A DNA stretch of 64,000 bases from NCBI RefSeq assembly GCF_014838715.1, contig NZ_CP061947.1:5508001-5572000 (forward strand), read 5' to 3'. Each line of letters begins with the position of its first letter. Positions within the stretch are counted from its first letter, which is position 1. The notes beneath the pieces are model-generated. The model worked only from the letters and a program-made list of their open reading frames with translations. It was not told the DNA's origin and ran no database searches. The position numbers were made by a program, and so were the translations under genes. Positions 9,480-16,539 of the stretch are shown here, one piece after another. This DNA is from Algoriphagus sp. Y33. Lineage in GTDB: Bacteria > Bacteroidota > Bacteroidia > Cytophagales > Cyclobacteriaceae.

Positions 9480-9603
9480 GAATAACAAGGAGAGCAAATG
9501 GATCACAAAGACTTGCAAATTGGATCCATGGAAAACTGTTTCTTATTAGATTGGACTGCATGATTCTAAGGCTTGCCCGAGTGAACAATATTTCTGATTT
9601 ACT

Positions 9604-10479
9604 TCAGTTCCTCTTATACTCCATCCAATCCACTTCCAGCTCGAATGGGAATTTCGGTTTTTCAAGTGAATTTGGATTTTCTTCCACAGCCCAATCCTCT
9701 GTATGCCAAAAGTTCATTCTATACTTGGACTCATGCAGGGGAATCCCGAGCTGAGACCCCTGATAATCCCAAAGCACTAGTGTGTCAGCGGTTTCAGGGT
9801 GTAACATCCACCATTGGATCCTGTCACTCTCCCAATCAAATCCATAGGTATAAAATTGGGACGAAGCATCGTAATTTTCGATAGCAGGAATACTTTCGGG
9901 GATATTTTGTGAACCGGTTAAAGGTGTTGGTGTCCCATTGAAACCCACTTTTGAGATTGTTTCTATGATTTTTCCCTCTGCCAGATTGATGATCCTTCCG
10001 ATGCGCTGCAGCTTGCCGTGCTTACCAGTCCATGTACCTATGTATATAATTTTTGGGTTAGCTAGCAGCCATTCGAAGTCGATTTCGCTAAGACCTTTTT
10101 TTCGGTCTTCATGGTAGGTGAAATAACCGACCACAGCACCTAGATTCGGCTGTTTTTTTGTTGCATCGGGTACTTTAAGCCTAGTGAAGTAAGTTCCGAA
10201 ATGAGTGAAGTGCTTGGAGATAATCTCAGGGCCCTTGCCAGGTCCGGCTTTTTCTTCTGGATTGAGTTTGAAAGAAAGAATCTGAGTTTTCGACTCAGAG
10301 GGAGACGGAACTCCTATTGTTGTATGTTTAGAATCGGCATGTCTCCCAGTCGAACCGTATCGAAAATTCTTTAATGTGGATTTGGAGAAGTCCTCGCGGA
10401 AAGACTTGTGCTTCTTATTGGAATCATTTGGAAGTAAACTAGTCACCAGTAAAAAAAGTAAGATAAATACTTGTTTCAT
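9604..10479 (-). CDS. Glycoside hydrolase family 16-like protein
   Basis: A 291-residue secreted protein. The signal peptide starts at the ATG at 10479 (MKQVFILLFLLVTSLLP); an in-frame TTG three codons upstream is less likely. The family 16 catalytic signature E-x-D-x-E is visible as SEIDFEW at about residues 131-137. The concanavalin-like fold is supported by YTYGFDWESDRIQWW and a final strand FELEVDWMEY. GH16 enzymes cut beta-glucans, laminarin, agar or related galactans; the substrate cannot be told from sequence. It may process polysaccharide for the neighbouring receptor, but the genes converge and are not one operon. Confidence 0.8.
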   Translation of the reverse strand: MKQVFILLFLLVTSLLPNDSNKKHKSFREDFSKSTLKNFRYGSTGRHADSKHTTIGVPSPSESKTQILSFKLNPEEKAGPGKGPEIISKHFTHFGTYFTRLKVPDATKKQPNLGAVVGYFTYHEDRKKGLSEIDFEWLLANPKIIYIGTWTGKHGKLQRIGRIINLAEGKIIETISKVGFNGTPTPLTGSQNIPESIPAIENYDASSQFYTYGFDWESDRIQWWMLHPETADTLVLWDYQGSQLGIPLHESKYRMNFWHTEDWAVEENPNSLEKPKFPFELEVDWMEYKRN

Positions 10480-10649
10480 AGTCTTCAATATAGGTGTTTT
10501 CTTATCCTATTTTGATACAAAATCAATCCCCTCAAAATCTATAAGAATTTCTAGCCTAATCTATTGAGGGTTGAATATGTGGGGGAAGCCTAAAATCAGA
10601 GTAGGATCCTGATTTCTTTTTCTCGCTACTTGTATTTTGTGTCTTGAAA

Positions 10650-11291
10650 TCAGCATCCGCAATCCTTCATCAAGTTTTTGACCCCCTTTCGGGTAGAAAT
10701 TGAGACTGCCTTATAAAGAGAGCCGAAATTCAAATCCATAGTTTGACCATCGCCTATGGGAATAGGAAGTCCGTTTATCGTGGTTTCTATAGCATAATCA
10801 GAAATAATATCACCGGTGGCGGTTTCCATCAGTGCCACTCGAAGGAAACTTTTGATATGGGTGTCGCTCTCCCAATAGCTGGGAGAATTAAAGTCTGACG
10901 GATCAGTTCTTTCCCAATTTCCAGACCAAGCCAATTCTCCTAAGCTAAGTCCCAAGAGATATGGGATTCCCAACTCTAGGTTAATGTTGGCCCGCTGAAT
11001 AGGATCATTGACATCTTTGATGCCCGCATTTAGAAGCTCGTACTCCATTTGATCATATATTGTCACGTTGGTAAAGCCCTCGTCCTGAAAGATCTCCACA
11101 ATCATTTTTTCCAACCGGTTCTGTTCTGAGATAGAGAGCCGCCTAAAGCTTTCTTTCCAGTTTAGCGGAAGTAGTAAAACTCCATCTTGTTGTGCTAAGC
11201 AAATATGACAGCTGATTCTAGGGTAAATCTTGGTAGAAGTGCAAGCGGAAAATGCTATTAGGGTAAATAGCAGTAAAATCCCTTTTTTCAT
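10650..11291 (-). CDS. Hypothetical lipoprotein
   Basis: A 213-residue protein with a lipoprotein signal (MKKGILLLFTLIAFSAC, acylated Cys at 17). The mature domain begins with a strand (GVLLLPLNW) and continues with alternating helices and strands (RLEKMIVEIFQDEGF, YLLGLSLGELAW). This arrangement resembles the periplasmic LpoB/TolB-N-like lipoproteins that build complexes at the outer membrane. Several Cys (CHIC near the N-terminus, CGC at the end) could be disulfide bonded. No named family is recognised. It is separate from the next minus-strand gene by about 70 bases. Confidence 0.7.
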   Translation of the reverse strand: MKKGILLLFTLIAFSACTSTKIYPRISCHICLAQQDGVLLLPLNWKESFRRLSISEQNRLEKMIVEIFQDEGFTNVTIYDQMEYELLNAGIKDVNDPIQRANINLELGIPYLLGLSLGELAWSGNWERTDPSDFNSPSYWESDTHIKSFLRVALMETATGDIISDYAIETTINGLPIPIGDGQTMDLNFGSLYKAVSISTRKGVKNLMKDCGC

Positions 11292-11363
11292 AAGGTGTAT
11301 AATTATTTTTTCTCATTTTGAAAGAAAGTAGATCGGTAACAATTTAGATAGGTTGAAGCAGAA

Positions 11364-11918
11364 TCATAACCTGTATCCGAAACGTATATGAAGATTTGCT
11401 GCTAACTCTCCCTCATTAGAAGTGTAACCGTAGGATTTTTGGAAATAGTGAATGTATCCAAGTCCAATACCTGTCTCAAATATAAACTGACGTGATACTG
11501 CACGACGGATTCCCCAGGTTGGTATGATAGATAAATCAGGAACTCTTTTGTCGTAGTAATTTGAAATGATAAATAGATCAGGATGGAAACTGGTTTTCAA
11601 TGAGAAAAAGTTGCCAAAGTTCCCTTTTGTTGTCCTTCCTTTTTTGGCTCGCTTTTCTAGATTATAATACCATCTAGGTTCAGCCGTAAATACAGGGGTA
11701 AAAATATATCCTGAATCATAAGTGTTCCACCATAGCCCAGCATCAAGACCAACTTCAGTTCTTATAGCTAATTGATCCGAAAGTCTATATTCCTTGTTTA
11801 GCCAAACACCCAGTAATCCAGTGTGGATCTCTACTCTATTGGTAGTCACAGGAGCGTCTTGAGCATGTGTGAGTGAGAATGAAAAAATAAGCAATAAGAG
11901 CGCAAGAAGGCATTTCAT
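11364..11918 (-). CDS. Hypothetical outer-membrane beta-barrel protein
   Basis: A 184-residue exported protein. Translation most likely starts at the ATG at 11918, which opens the signal peptide MKCLLALLLLIFSFSL ending in HAQ. The longer upstream frame runs through a heptanucleotide repeat and is not credible. The mature protein alternates polar and aromatic residues (VEIHTGLLGVWLNKEYRL, FIFETGIGLGYIHYF) and ends LHIRFGYRL, with a penultimate Arg before a terminal Leu, as small eight-stranded barrels do. Function unknown. It follows xerD on the same strand. Confidence 0.7.
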   Translation of the reverse strand: MKCLLALLLLIFSFSLTHAQDAPVTTNRVEIHTGLLGVWLNKEYRLSDQLAIRTEVGLDAGLWWNTYDSGYIFTPVFTAEPRWYYNLEKRAKKGRTTKGNFGNFFSLKTSFHPDLFIISNYYDKRVPDLSIIPTWGIRRAVSRQFIFETGIGLGYIHYFQKSYGYTSNEGELAANLHIRFGYRL

Positions 11919-11963
11919 AAGGACTAGGAAATTAATTTGTTGCAAAACTATTCTTTTTTTCAG

Positions 11964-11998
11964 CATCCGACATCCGGCCTCCAACATCCATCATTTAT
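11964..11998. repeat. Heptanucleotide tandem repeat
   Basis: Five consecutive 7-base units read CATCCGA, CATCCGG, CCTCCAA, CATCCAT and CATTTAT. The last unit covers the xerD stop codon on the opposite strand. Such degenerate 7-bp arrays are prone to slippage. Confidence 0.75.
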
Positions 11999-12900
11999 TT
12001 CCTAGGATGAAAATCAGTCAGCACCTGCCTCAAATAATCCCTATCCAAGTGCGTATAGATTTCTGTGGTCGTAATGCTTTCATGGCCAAGCATTTCCTGC
12101 ACAGCACGTAGATCGGCTCCTCCTTCGATAAGATGCGTGGCAAAGGAATGCCTGAAGGTGTGTGGGGAAATATTTTTTTCTATTCCTGCTTGCTCAGCGG
12201 TCTTTTTGATAATCAGGAAGATCATTACCCTGGAAAGTTTCTTGCCTCTTCGGTTCAGAAAAACATATTCTTCATGGCCTTTGGCGATGGGTTGATGTAC
12301 CCGAACCTCATCTTTATAGATATTCAGGTATTTCAGTGCATCCTTTCCTATGGGGACCAGGCGTTCTTTATTTCCCTTGCCCGTCACCCTCAGAAACCCG
12401 ACGTCTTCAAACACCTGTCCTTTTTTTAATTCTGTAAGTTCGGATACCCGCAAGCCTGAACTGTAAAGCATCTCCAGTATTGCACGGTTACGATGGCCTT
12501 CAGGCTCACCAAGTGGAATTGCCTCCAAAAGCTGCACAATTTCCTGATAGCTTAGCGTATCGGGGAGTTTTCTTCCAAGTTTTGGAGCTTCGAGTAGCTG
12601 GGCAGGATCTTCGGTGATTCTGTCCTCATACATCAGGTATTTGTAAAAAGCCTTGATTCCTGATACAATTCTGGCGTGGGTGTATTCTGATATTTCGAGT
12701 TTGGCGAGCTCGTTTACAAACTTTCTCAGATGTTCCAGTTCCAGTGTCAAAGGGCTTTGATCGGGAAAATTTGCATCACTGTATTTTGCGAGTTTTTCCA
12801 CATCACGGGCATAAGCATCAATAGAATTCCCACTAAGTGAGCGCTCAAGTTTGAGGTAATGTCGGAATTGCTTGATGTGGTTTTGCCAAAGACTACTCAT
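11995..12900 (-). CDS. xerD: Tyrosine recombinase XerD
   Basis: A 301-residue site-specific recombinase, the usual length for XerC/XerD, which resolves chromosome dimers at dif together with its partner. The N-terminal SAM-like DNA-binding domain spans residues 1-90. The catalytic set is complete: R151 in SSGLRVSEL, Lys near 174-176, H247 and R250 in SPHTFRHSFATHL, H273 in LGHESITTTEIYTH, and the nucleophile Y282. It resembles the single XerD-type protein of Bacteroidota. The nearby vapBC genes on the same strand are 31 bases or more upstream. Confidence 0.93.
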   Translation of the reverse strand: MSSLWQNHIKQFRHYLKLERSLSGNSIDAYARDVEKLAKYSDANFPDQSPLTLELEHLRKFVNELAKLEISEYTHARIVSGIKAFYKYLMYEDRITEDPAQLLEAPKLGRKLPDTLSYQEIVQLLEAIPLGEPEGHRNRAILEMLYSSGLRVSELTELKKGQVFEDVGFLRVTGKGNKERLVPIGKDALKYLNIYKDEVRVHQPIAKGHEEYVFLNRRGKKLSRVMIFLIIKKTAEQAGIEKNISPHTFRHSFATHLIEGGADLRAVQEMLGHESITTTEIYTHLDRDYLRQVLTDFHPRK

Positions 12901-12931
12901 TGGAAGATTGGAATGGCTAAAAATTGGAAAT

Positions 12932-13330
12932 TCAAATTTTGAAAATTTTCAATATTCCTTGATTGGCGATCATGTCAAAATCTCTATCCTGATGCCAAAT
13001 TGGGACATTGTACTTAACTGCATACCAAGCAATCAAGCAGTCATTGCTTTTGCGGATAGTTACCCCTTTTTGTCTCAAACCTGAATAGATTTGAACTGAA
13101 CCTAAGGCTGCTTCGTATGGATCGGCATTTAGGCGAGTCAAACTTGATAATTTTTGGGAAAGAATTCGAAAGTCCTTTTCGTCTTTTGTTCCCTGCAGAA
13201 TCTCCTGATAAATAGGAGGGCAAATAACAATTAAATCCTCATCGATTAGTGTATCTAGTCTTTCAGAGATAACTGAATAAGGATTATTAAAAAAATTGAT
13301 CCAAATAGAGGTGTCAGGAAGAACAAGCAT
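12932..13330 (-). CDS. vapC: PIN-domain toxin, VapC type
   Basis: A 132-residue PIN-domain ribonuclease, expected to cut RNA and stop growth when its antitoxin is lost. The acidic metal site is intact: D6 in LPDTSIWINFF, E43 in YQEILQG, D97 in KSNDCLIAWYA and D115 or D117 in HQDRDFD. It follows the predicted antitoxin gene by four bases, the usual order. It lies just upstream of xerD on the same strand and could be co-transcribed with it. Confidence 0.9.
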   Translation of the reverse strand: MLVLPDTSIWINFFNNPYSVISERLDTLIDEDLIVICPPIYQEILQGTKDEKDFRILSQKLSSLTRLNADPYEAALGSVQIYSGLRQKGVTIRKSNDCLIAWYAVKYNVPIWHQDRDFDMIANQGILKIFKI

Positions 13331-13334
13331 CGTA

Positions 13335-13526
13335 TTAGCTCTCTCTCATTTCGTCAAGTTTTCCTTCCCAAATGATTTTTCCCCTTAGATCACTCAATTC
13401 ACGGAGTTTGATTTTACGTAAGAATTCACGCAGTGCTTTATCGACAACCTCTTTTTTGGTTTTAAGGGCAGTCTTATCAAGAATTTCATTCATCAATTCC
13501 TCATCAATTTCAATATTAGTTCTCAT
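13335..13526 (-). CDS. vapB: VapB-type antitoxin
   Basis: A 63-residue protein with a short ribbon-helix-helix N-terminus (MRTNIEIDEELMNEIL, then KKEVVDKALREFLRKIK). The C-terminal tail (GKIIWEGKLDEM) should wrap around and block the PIN toxin. It matches the VapB type II antitoxins common in Bacteroidota with the W-x-G-x-L toxin-binding motif. Such proteins usually repress their own promoter. It is the first gene of the pair. Confidence 0.88.
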   Translation of the reverse strand: MRTNIEIDEELMNEILDKTALKTKKEVVDKALREFLRKIKLRELSDLRGKIIWEGKLDEMRES

Positions 13527-13645
13527 AACATCAGTATTTATACACCAAATTACGAAAAATCATACACAAAAGTTTCTCTTTCATAAGAATGTTTTTCAAC
13601 CTTAAAACCTTCTATCCTTTCCACTTTAAAACCTGAAAATCCTTT

Positions 13646-13653
13646 TAACTTTG
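13646..13653 (+). promoter_or_regulatory. aroQ promoter, -7 element
   Basis: TAACTTTG matches TAnnTTTG and lies 29 bases before the aroQ TTG start. No clear -33 TTG precedes it at the expected distance. Confidence 0.45.
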
Positions 13654-13682
13654 AGCCGATATCCATCAAACCGAATTTTGTT

Positions 13683-14096
13683 TTGAAAATCCTGATCATT
13701 AACGGCCCGAATCTTAATCTTCTTGGGAAAAGAGAGCCTGAAGTCTATGGAAGCACTTCGTTTGAAGAATATTTCGAAGAATTAAAAAGTACTTTTTCTG
13801 AAGTTGAACTTCACTACTACCAAAGCAATGTGGAGGGAGAGCTGATTAATAAGATTCACGAAGTTGGGTTTTCCTTTGATGCAATTCTGCTCAATGCAGG
13901 TGGCTATACCCATACTTCGGTGGCTATATCCGATGCCATCGCCGGGGTGACTACGCCTACGCTGGAAGTACATATCTCGAACATCTATAAGCGGGAAGAA
14001 TTCCGCCACAAAAGCATTATTTCCAAGTCCTGCGTCGGAATGATCTCCGGACTTGGCCTAAAGGGCTACGAACTTGGAATCCGCTATTTCCTATAA
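13683..14096 (+). CDS. aroQ: 3-dehydroquinate dehydratase, type II
   Basis: A 137-residue type II enzyme of the shikimate pathway converting 3-dehydroquinate to 3-dehydroshikimate; it forms a dodecamer. The start codon is TTG, and the protein begins correctly at MKILIINGPNLNLLGKREP, which is the conserved N-terminal motif with the active-site Tyr a few residues later (VYG). Also present are QSNVEGELI, NAGGYTHTSVA and the substrate loop EVHISN with REEFRHKS. The class V aminotransferase gene starts 11 bases later, so the two are likely one operon. Confidence 0.95.
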   Translation: MKILIINGPNLNLLGKREPEVYGSTSFEEYFEELKSTFSEVELHYYQSNVEGELINKIHEVGFSFDAILLNAGGYTHTSVAISDAIAGVTTPTLEVHISNIYKREEFRHKSIISKSCVGMISGLGLKGYELGIRYFL

Positions 14097-14107
14097 CCGA
14101 ACAACCT

Positions 14108-15163
14108 ATGCTCACATTTGCACCCGGGCCATCCAAAGTTTACGATGCCCTACCTACTTATTTGCAAGATGCCTACAATGAAGGTATTCTAAGCGCCAAT
14201 CATCGGAGCAGTGCGTTTATGTCTTTGTACCAAGAGACCGAACAACTGATGCGTGAGAAGCTTCACATGCCGGAAGATTACAAACTGCTCTTCACCTCCA
14301 GTGCTACCGAGAATTGGGAGATTATCACCCAGTCCATAGTGCAGCAGGCTAGTTTTCATATTTATTCAGGTTCATTTGGAAAAAAATGGATAGGCTTTGC
14401 AAAGCATATCAACCCTGCTACTGATGGACTGAAAATCGAAGCGAATGAAGCAATAGATGTGGCATCAATGGAGATCTCAGGAGACTTTGATGTGATTGCG
14501 CTCACGCAAAATGAAACTGCCAATGCGACTCAGGTACCGATGTCGGTGATTAGGTCTATTAAAGATAAATATCCCGAGAAAATGCTTGCAGTGGATACGA
14601 CTTCTTCCATGGCCGGGATAGAATTGGATTTTGAATTGGCGGATATTTGGTATGCATCGGTACAAAAATGCTTCGGTCTTCCGGCGGGCTTGGGAATACT
14701 TATTCTTTCACCCAAAGCCATAGAGAAATGTGAAAGCAAGGGAGAAAAAGGAAGGTATAACAGCTTGAGTTTTATGCTGGAAAATGCTGCCGGTTATCAG
14801 ACACACTATACCCCCAATGTACTTGGGATCTATTTACTCAATCGGGTTTTGAAAGATCTGGAAGAAGTTCAGCATATCGATGCCAATCTCCGTGGACGTA
14901 TGCAAAAGTTGGAAACTGCAGTGGCTCAGTCTAAGTCCCTTCGGATGCTGGTGGATAATGCAGAAACGAGAAGCACTACCGTCTTGGCAGTAACAGGCTC
15001 TGAGGAGTTGATCGCTTCGGTAAAGAAAGATGCCGAAAAAGAGGGAATGCAACTTGGATCAGGTTATGGGCCTCATAAACCAACGAGCTTCCGGGTAGCA
15101 AATTTCCCTGCGATTACTAATGCAGAAATGGATAAGTTGATTAAGTTTCTAGGTCGGTTTTAA
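14108..15163 (+). CDS. Class V aminotransferase, SerC-like
   Basis: A 351-residue fold-type I PLP enzyme. It starts MLTFAPGPSKVYDALP, the substrate-binding motif of the phosphoserine/alanine-glyoxylate group. The PLP Asp lies in AVDTTSSMAG and the Schiff-base Lys is expected in SVQKCFGLPAGLG. The C-terminal GSGYGPHKPTSFRVANFP holds the carboxylate-binding Arg. In Cytophagales a protein of this type probably acts as phosphoserine or serine aminotransferase, but SerC identity is not certain. It follows aroQ by 11 bases. Confidence 0.82.
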   Translation: MLTFAPGPSKVYDALPTYLQDAYNEGILSANHRSSAFMSLYQETEQLMREKLHMPEDYKLLFTSSATENWEIITQSIVQQASFHIYSGSFGKKWIGFAKHINPATDGLKIEANEAIDVASMEISGDFDVIALTQNETANATQVPMSVIRSIKDKYPEKMLAVDTTSSMAGIELDFELADIWYASVQKCFGLPAGLGILILSPKAIEKCESKGEKGRYNSLSFMLENAAGYQTHYTPNVLGIYLLNRVLKDLEEVQHIDANLRGRMQKLETAVAQSKSLRMLVDNAETRSTTVLAVTGSEELIASVKKDAEKEGMQLGSGYGPHKPTSFRVANFPAITNAEMDKLIKFLGRF

Positions 15164-15181
15164 CCACAAAGAACACGAAGG
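15162..15181. repeat. Dispersed intergenic element, copy 2
   Basis: The 20 bases AACCACAAAGAACACGAAGG overlap the stop of the aminotransferase gene. Related copies occur at 2501..2520 (reverse orientation) and, split in two halves, at 42468..42500. It appears to be a short dispersed intergenic motif of this genome. Confidence 0.5.
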
Positions 15182-15246
15182 TATTCGCAGGGCGCAGTTT
15201 CTAAACAACTTTACAGGCTCTTCAGACTTGGACCTTTTTGTATTGA

Positions 15247-15357
15247 TACTCAAAAGGTTTCAAGAGAATTTGGTTTGGAGGTATTCCTGAGTTTTTAAAA
15301 ATTCATGAAAATATGTTGGAGGATTATTTACCTGATGAATATTCTTTAGAGGAATAG
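15247..15357 (+). pseudogene. C-terminal gene relic
   Basis: A 36-codon frame bounded by stops encodes a protein-like tail (FKRIWFGGIPEFLKIHE, then MLEDYLPDEYSLEE). It has no start codon and no upstream continuation in frame, so it looks like the remnant C-terminus of a lost gene. The family is not recognised. Confidence 0.35.
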
Positions 15358-15404
15358 AGAATTTAAGGTAATAAAACCTTCTTTCTTAACTATTCCGTAA
15401 TTTA

Positions 15405-15430
15405 AAAACCTACGAGGTTTTGAAAACCTC
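15405..15430. repeat. Two overlapping alternative hairpins
   Basis: AAAACCT-ACG-AGGTTTT (15405-15421) and GAGGTTTT-G-AAAACCTC (15414-15430) share the middle arm, so only one can form at a time. They sit immediately upstream of the marC promoter-like element. Confidence 0.6.
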
Positions 15431-15456
15431 AACCGTTATTTTCCTACTTTCGCGGC

Positions 15457-16044
15457 ATGTTTGATTTGAAGGAAATTTTATCTGTGTCTTTAATCCTTTT
15501 CTCGGTGATTGATATCCTCGGATCTATACCGATTATCGTCAATCTCAGACAGAAAGTGGGACATATTCAATCCGAAAAAGCCGCCTTGGCAGCAGGGGTT
15601 TTGATGATATTGTTTCTTTTTGCAGGCAAATCAATTTTGAGTCTTTTCGGAATAGGTGTGGAGGATTTTGCGATTGCAGGTGCATTGATCATTTTTGCGA
15701 TCGGAGCTGAAATGATCCTTGGGATCGAGCTTTTCAAATCGGATCCCGATGCCAAAGACAGTGCTTCCATTGTACCAATCGCTTTTCCATTGATTGCGGG
15801 CGCGGGAACATTGACTACGATTTTGACTCTGAAAGCTGAGTTTGCCCAGATTAACATTGCGATAGGAATCCTCCTAAATTTGATCTTGGTTTACATCGTG
15901 CTGAAAAGCACAGGCTGGCTGGAGCGAAAAATCGGCAAAACGGGTTTGGATGTCCTAAGAAGAATTTTTGGGATTATTTTGCTATCCATCGCAGTCAAGA
16001 TTTTCAAGACAAATGCCTTTCCGGGCATAGAATCGGGGCTTTAA
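15457..16044 (+). CDS. MarC family integral membrane protein
   Basis: A 195-residue inner-membrane protein with about six hydrophobic segments, the normal size for the MarC/YhgN family. Recognisable features are the N-terminal helix ILSVSLILFSVIDILGSIP and the internal IVPIAFPLIAGAGTLTTIL, a conserved MarC motif. The family was once linked to multiple antibiotic resistance, but no transport substrate is established. TACTTTCG lies only five bases before the ATG. rnhA follows after 37 bases with its own promoter. Confidence 0.9.
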   Translation: MFDLKEILSVSLILFSVIDILGSIPIIVNLRQKVGHIQSEKAALAAGVLMILFLFAGKSILSLFGIGVEDFAIAGALIIFAIGAEMILGIELFKSDPDAKDSASIVPIAFPLIAGAGTLTTILTLKAEFAQINIAIGILLNLILVYIVLKSTGWLERKIGKTGLDVLRRIFGIILLSIAVKIFKTNAFPGIESGL

Positions 16045-16049
16045 GCTGA

Positions 16050-16077
16050 TTGTCTAGACGATTTTTAGTTAACTTTG
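16050..16077 (+). promoter_or_regulatory. rnhA promoter, nearly leaderless
   Basis: TTG (16050-16052), a 17-base spacer and TAACTTTG (16070-16077) form a full Bacteroidota promoter. The rnhA ATG begins only five bases after the -7 element, so the transcript should have almost no leader or begin at the ATG. Confidence 0.7.
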
Positions 16078-16081
16078 TCCC

Positions 16082-16534
16082 ATGATTTCCATTTACACTG
16101 ACGGTGCAGCCAAAGGCAATCCTGGCCCGGGCGGCTATGGCGCTGTACTGAAATTCAATAAGCATCGAAAAGAACTTTCTGAAGGATTCCGCCTAACTAC
16201 CAACAATCGCATGGAGCTCTTGGCTGTGATTCGTGCACTTCAGGCACTTACCACAGATGAGTTTCCTGTGCAGATCTATTCCGATAGCAAGTATGTGGTC
16301 GACTCTGTGGAAAAAGGCTGGATTTGGGGTTGGCAAAAGAAAGGTTTTAAAGACAAAAAGAATCCGGATCTTTGGCTTCGGTATATCCCACTTCATCTGA
16401 AATACAAACCCAAGTTTATCTGGGTAAAAGGACATGCGGGGAATATCGAAAATGAAAGATGTGACGTGCTGGCGGTCCAAGCGTCAGAGGGATTTGACCT
16501 TAAGGTAGATACCGGGTACGAAGCGAGTTTGTGA
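16082..16534 (+). CDS. rnhA: Ribonuclease HI
   Basis: A 150-residue RNase HI that removes RNA from RNA-DNA hybrids such as R-loops and Okazaki primers. The catalytic acids are all present: D7 in SIYTDGAAKGNPGPGG, E45 in NNRMELLAV, D68 in YSDSKYVVDS and D128 in NERCDVLA. The basic Trp-rich handle region is visible (GWIWGWQKKGFKDKK), as is the conserved WVKGHAGN with the His flap. It is transcribed from its own promoter immediately upstream and converges with the minus-strand ATPase gene five bases later. Confidence 0.96.
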   Translation: MISIYTDGAAKGNPGPGGYGAVLKFNKHRKELSEGFRLTTNNRMELLAVIRALQALTTDEFPVQIYSDSKYVVDSVEKGWIWGWQKKGFKDKKNPDLWLRYIPLHLKYKPKFIWVKGHAGNIENERCDVLAVQASEGFDLKVDTGYEASL

Positions 16535-16539
16535 GTTAC

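Larger units (their letters stand above)
15164..15456. other. Intergenic region with repeat and coding relic
   Basis: The 293 bases between the aminotransferase and marC hold the dispersed element at its left edge, a coding-like relic (15247..15357), and two overlapping hairpins with a promoter-like TACTTTCG (15445..15452) just before marC. Confidence 0.6.

Noticed and set aside
11919..11987. N-terminal extension of the barrel protein to an upstream ATG
   Set aside because: The extra 23 residues are encoded partly by the 7-bp repeat and would place the signal peptide internally.
12932..13526. VapBC next to xerD as a mobile integron or integrative element
   Set aside because: XerD is the housekeeping length and type, and no attachment sites or repeats flank the pair.
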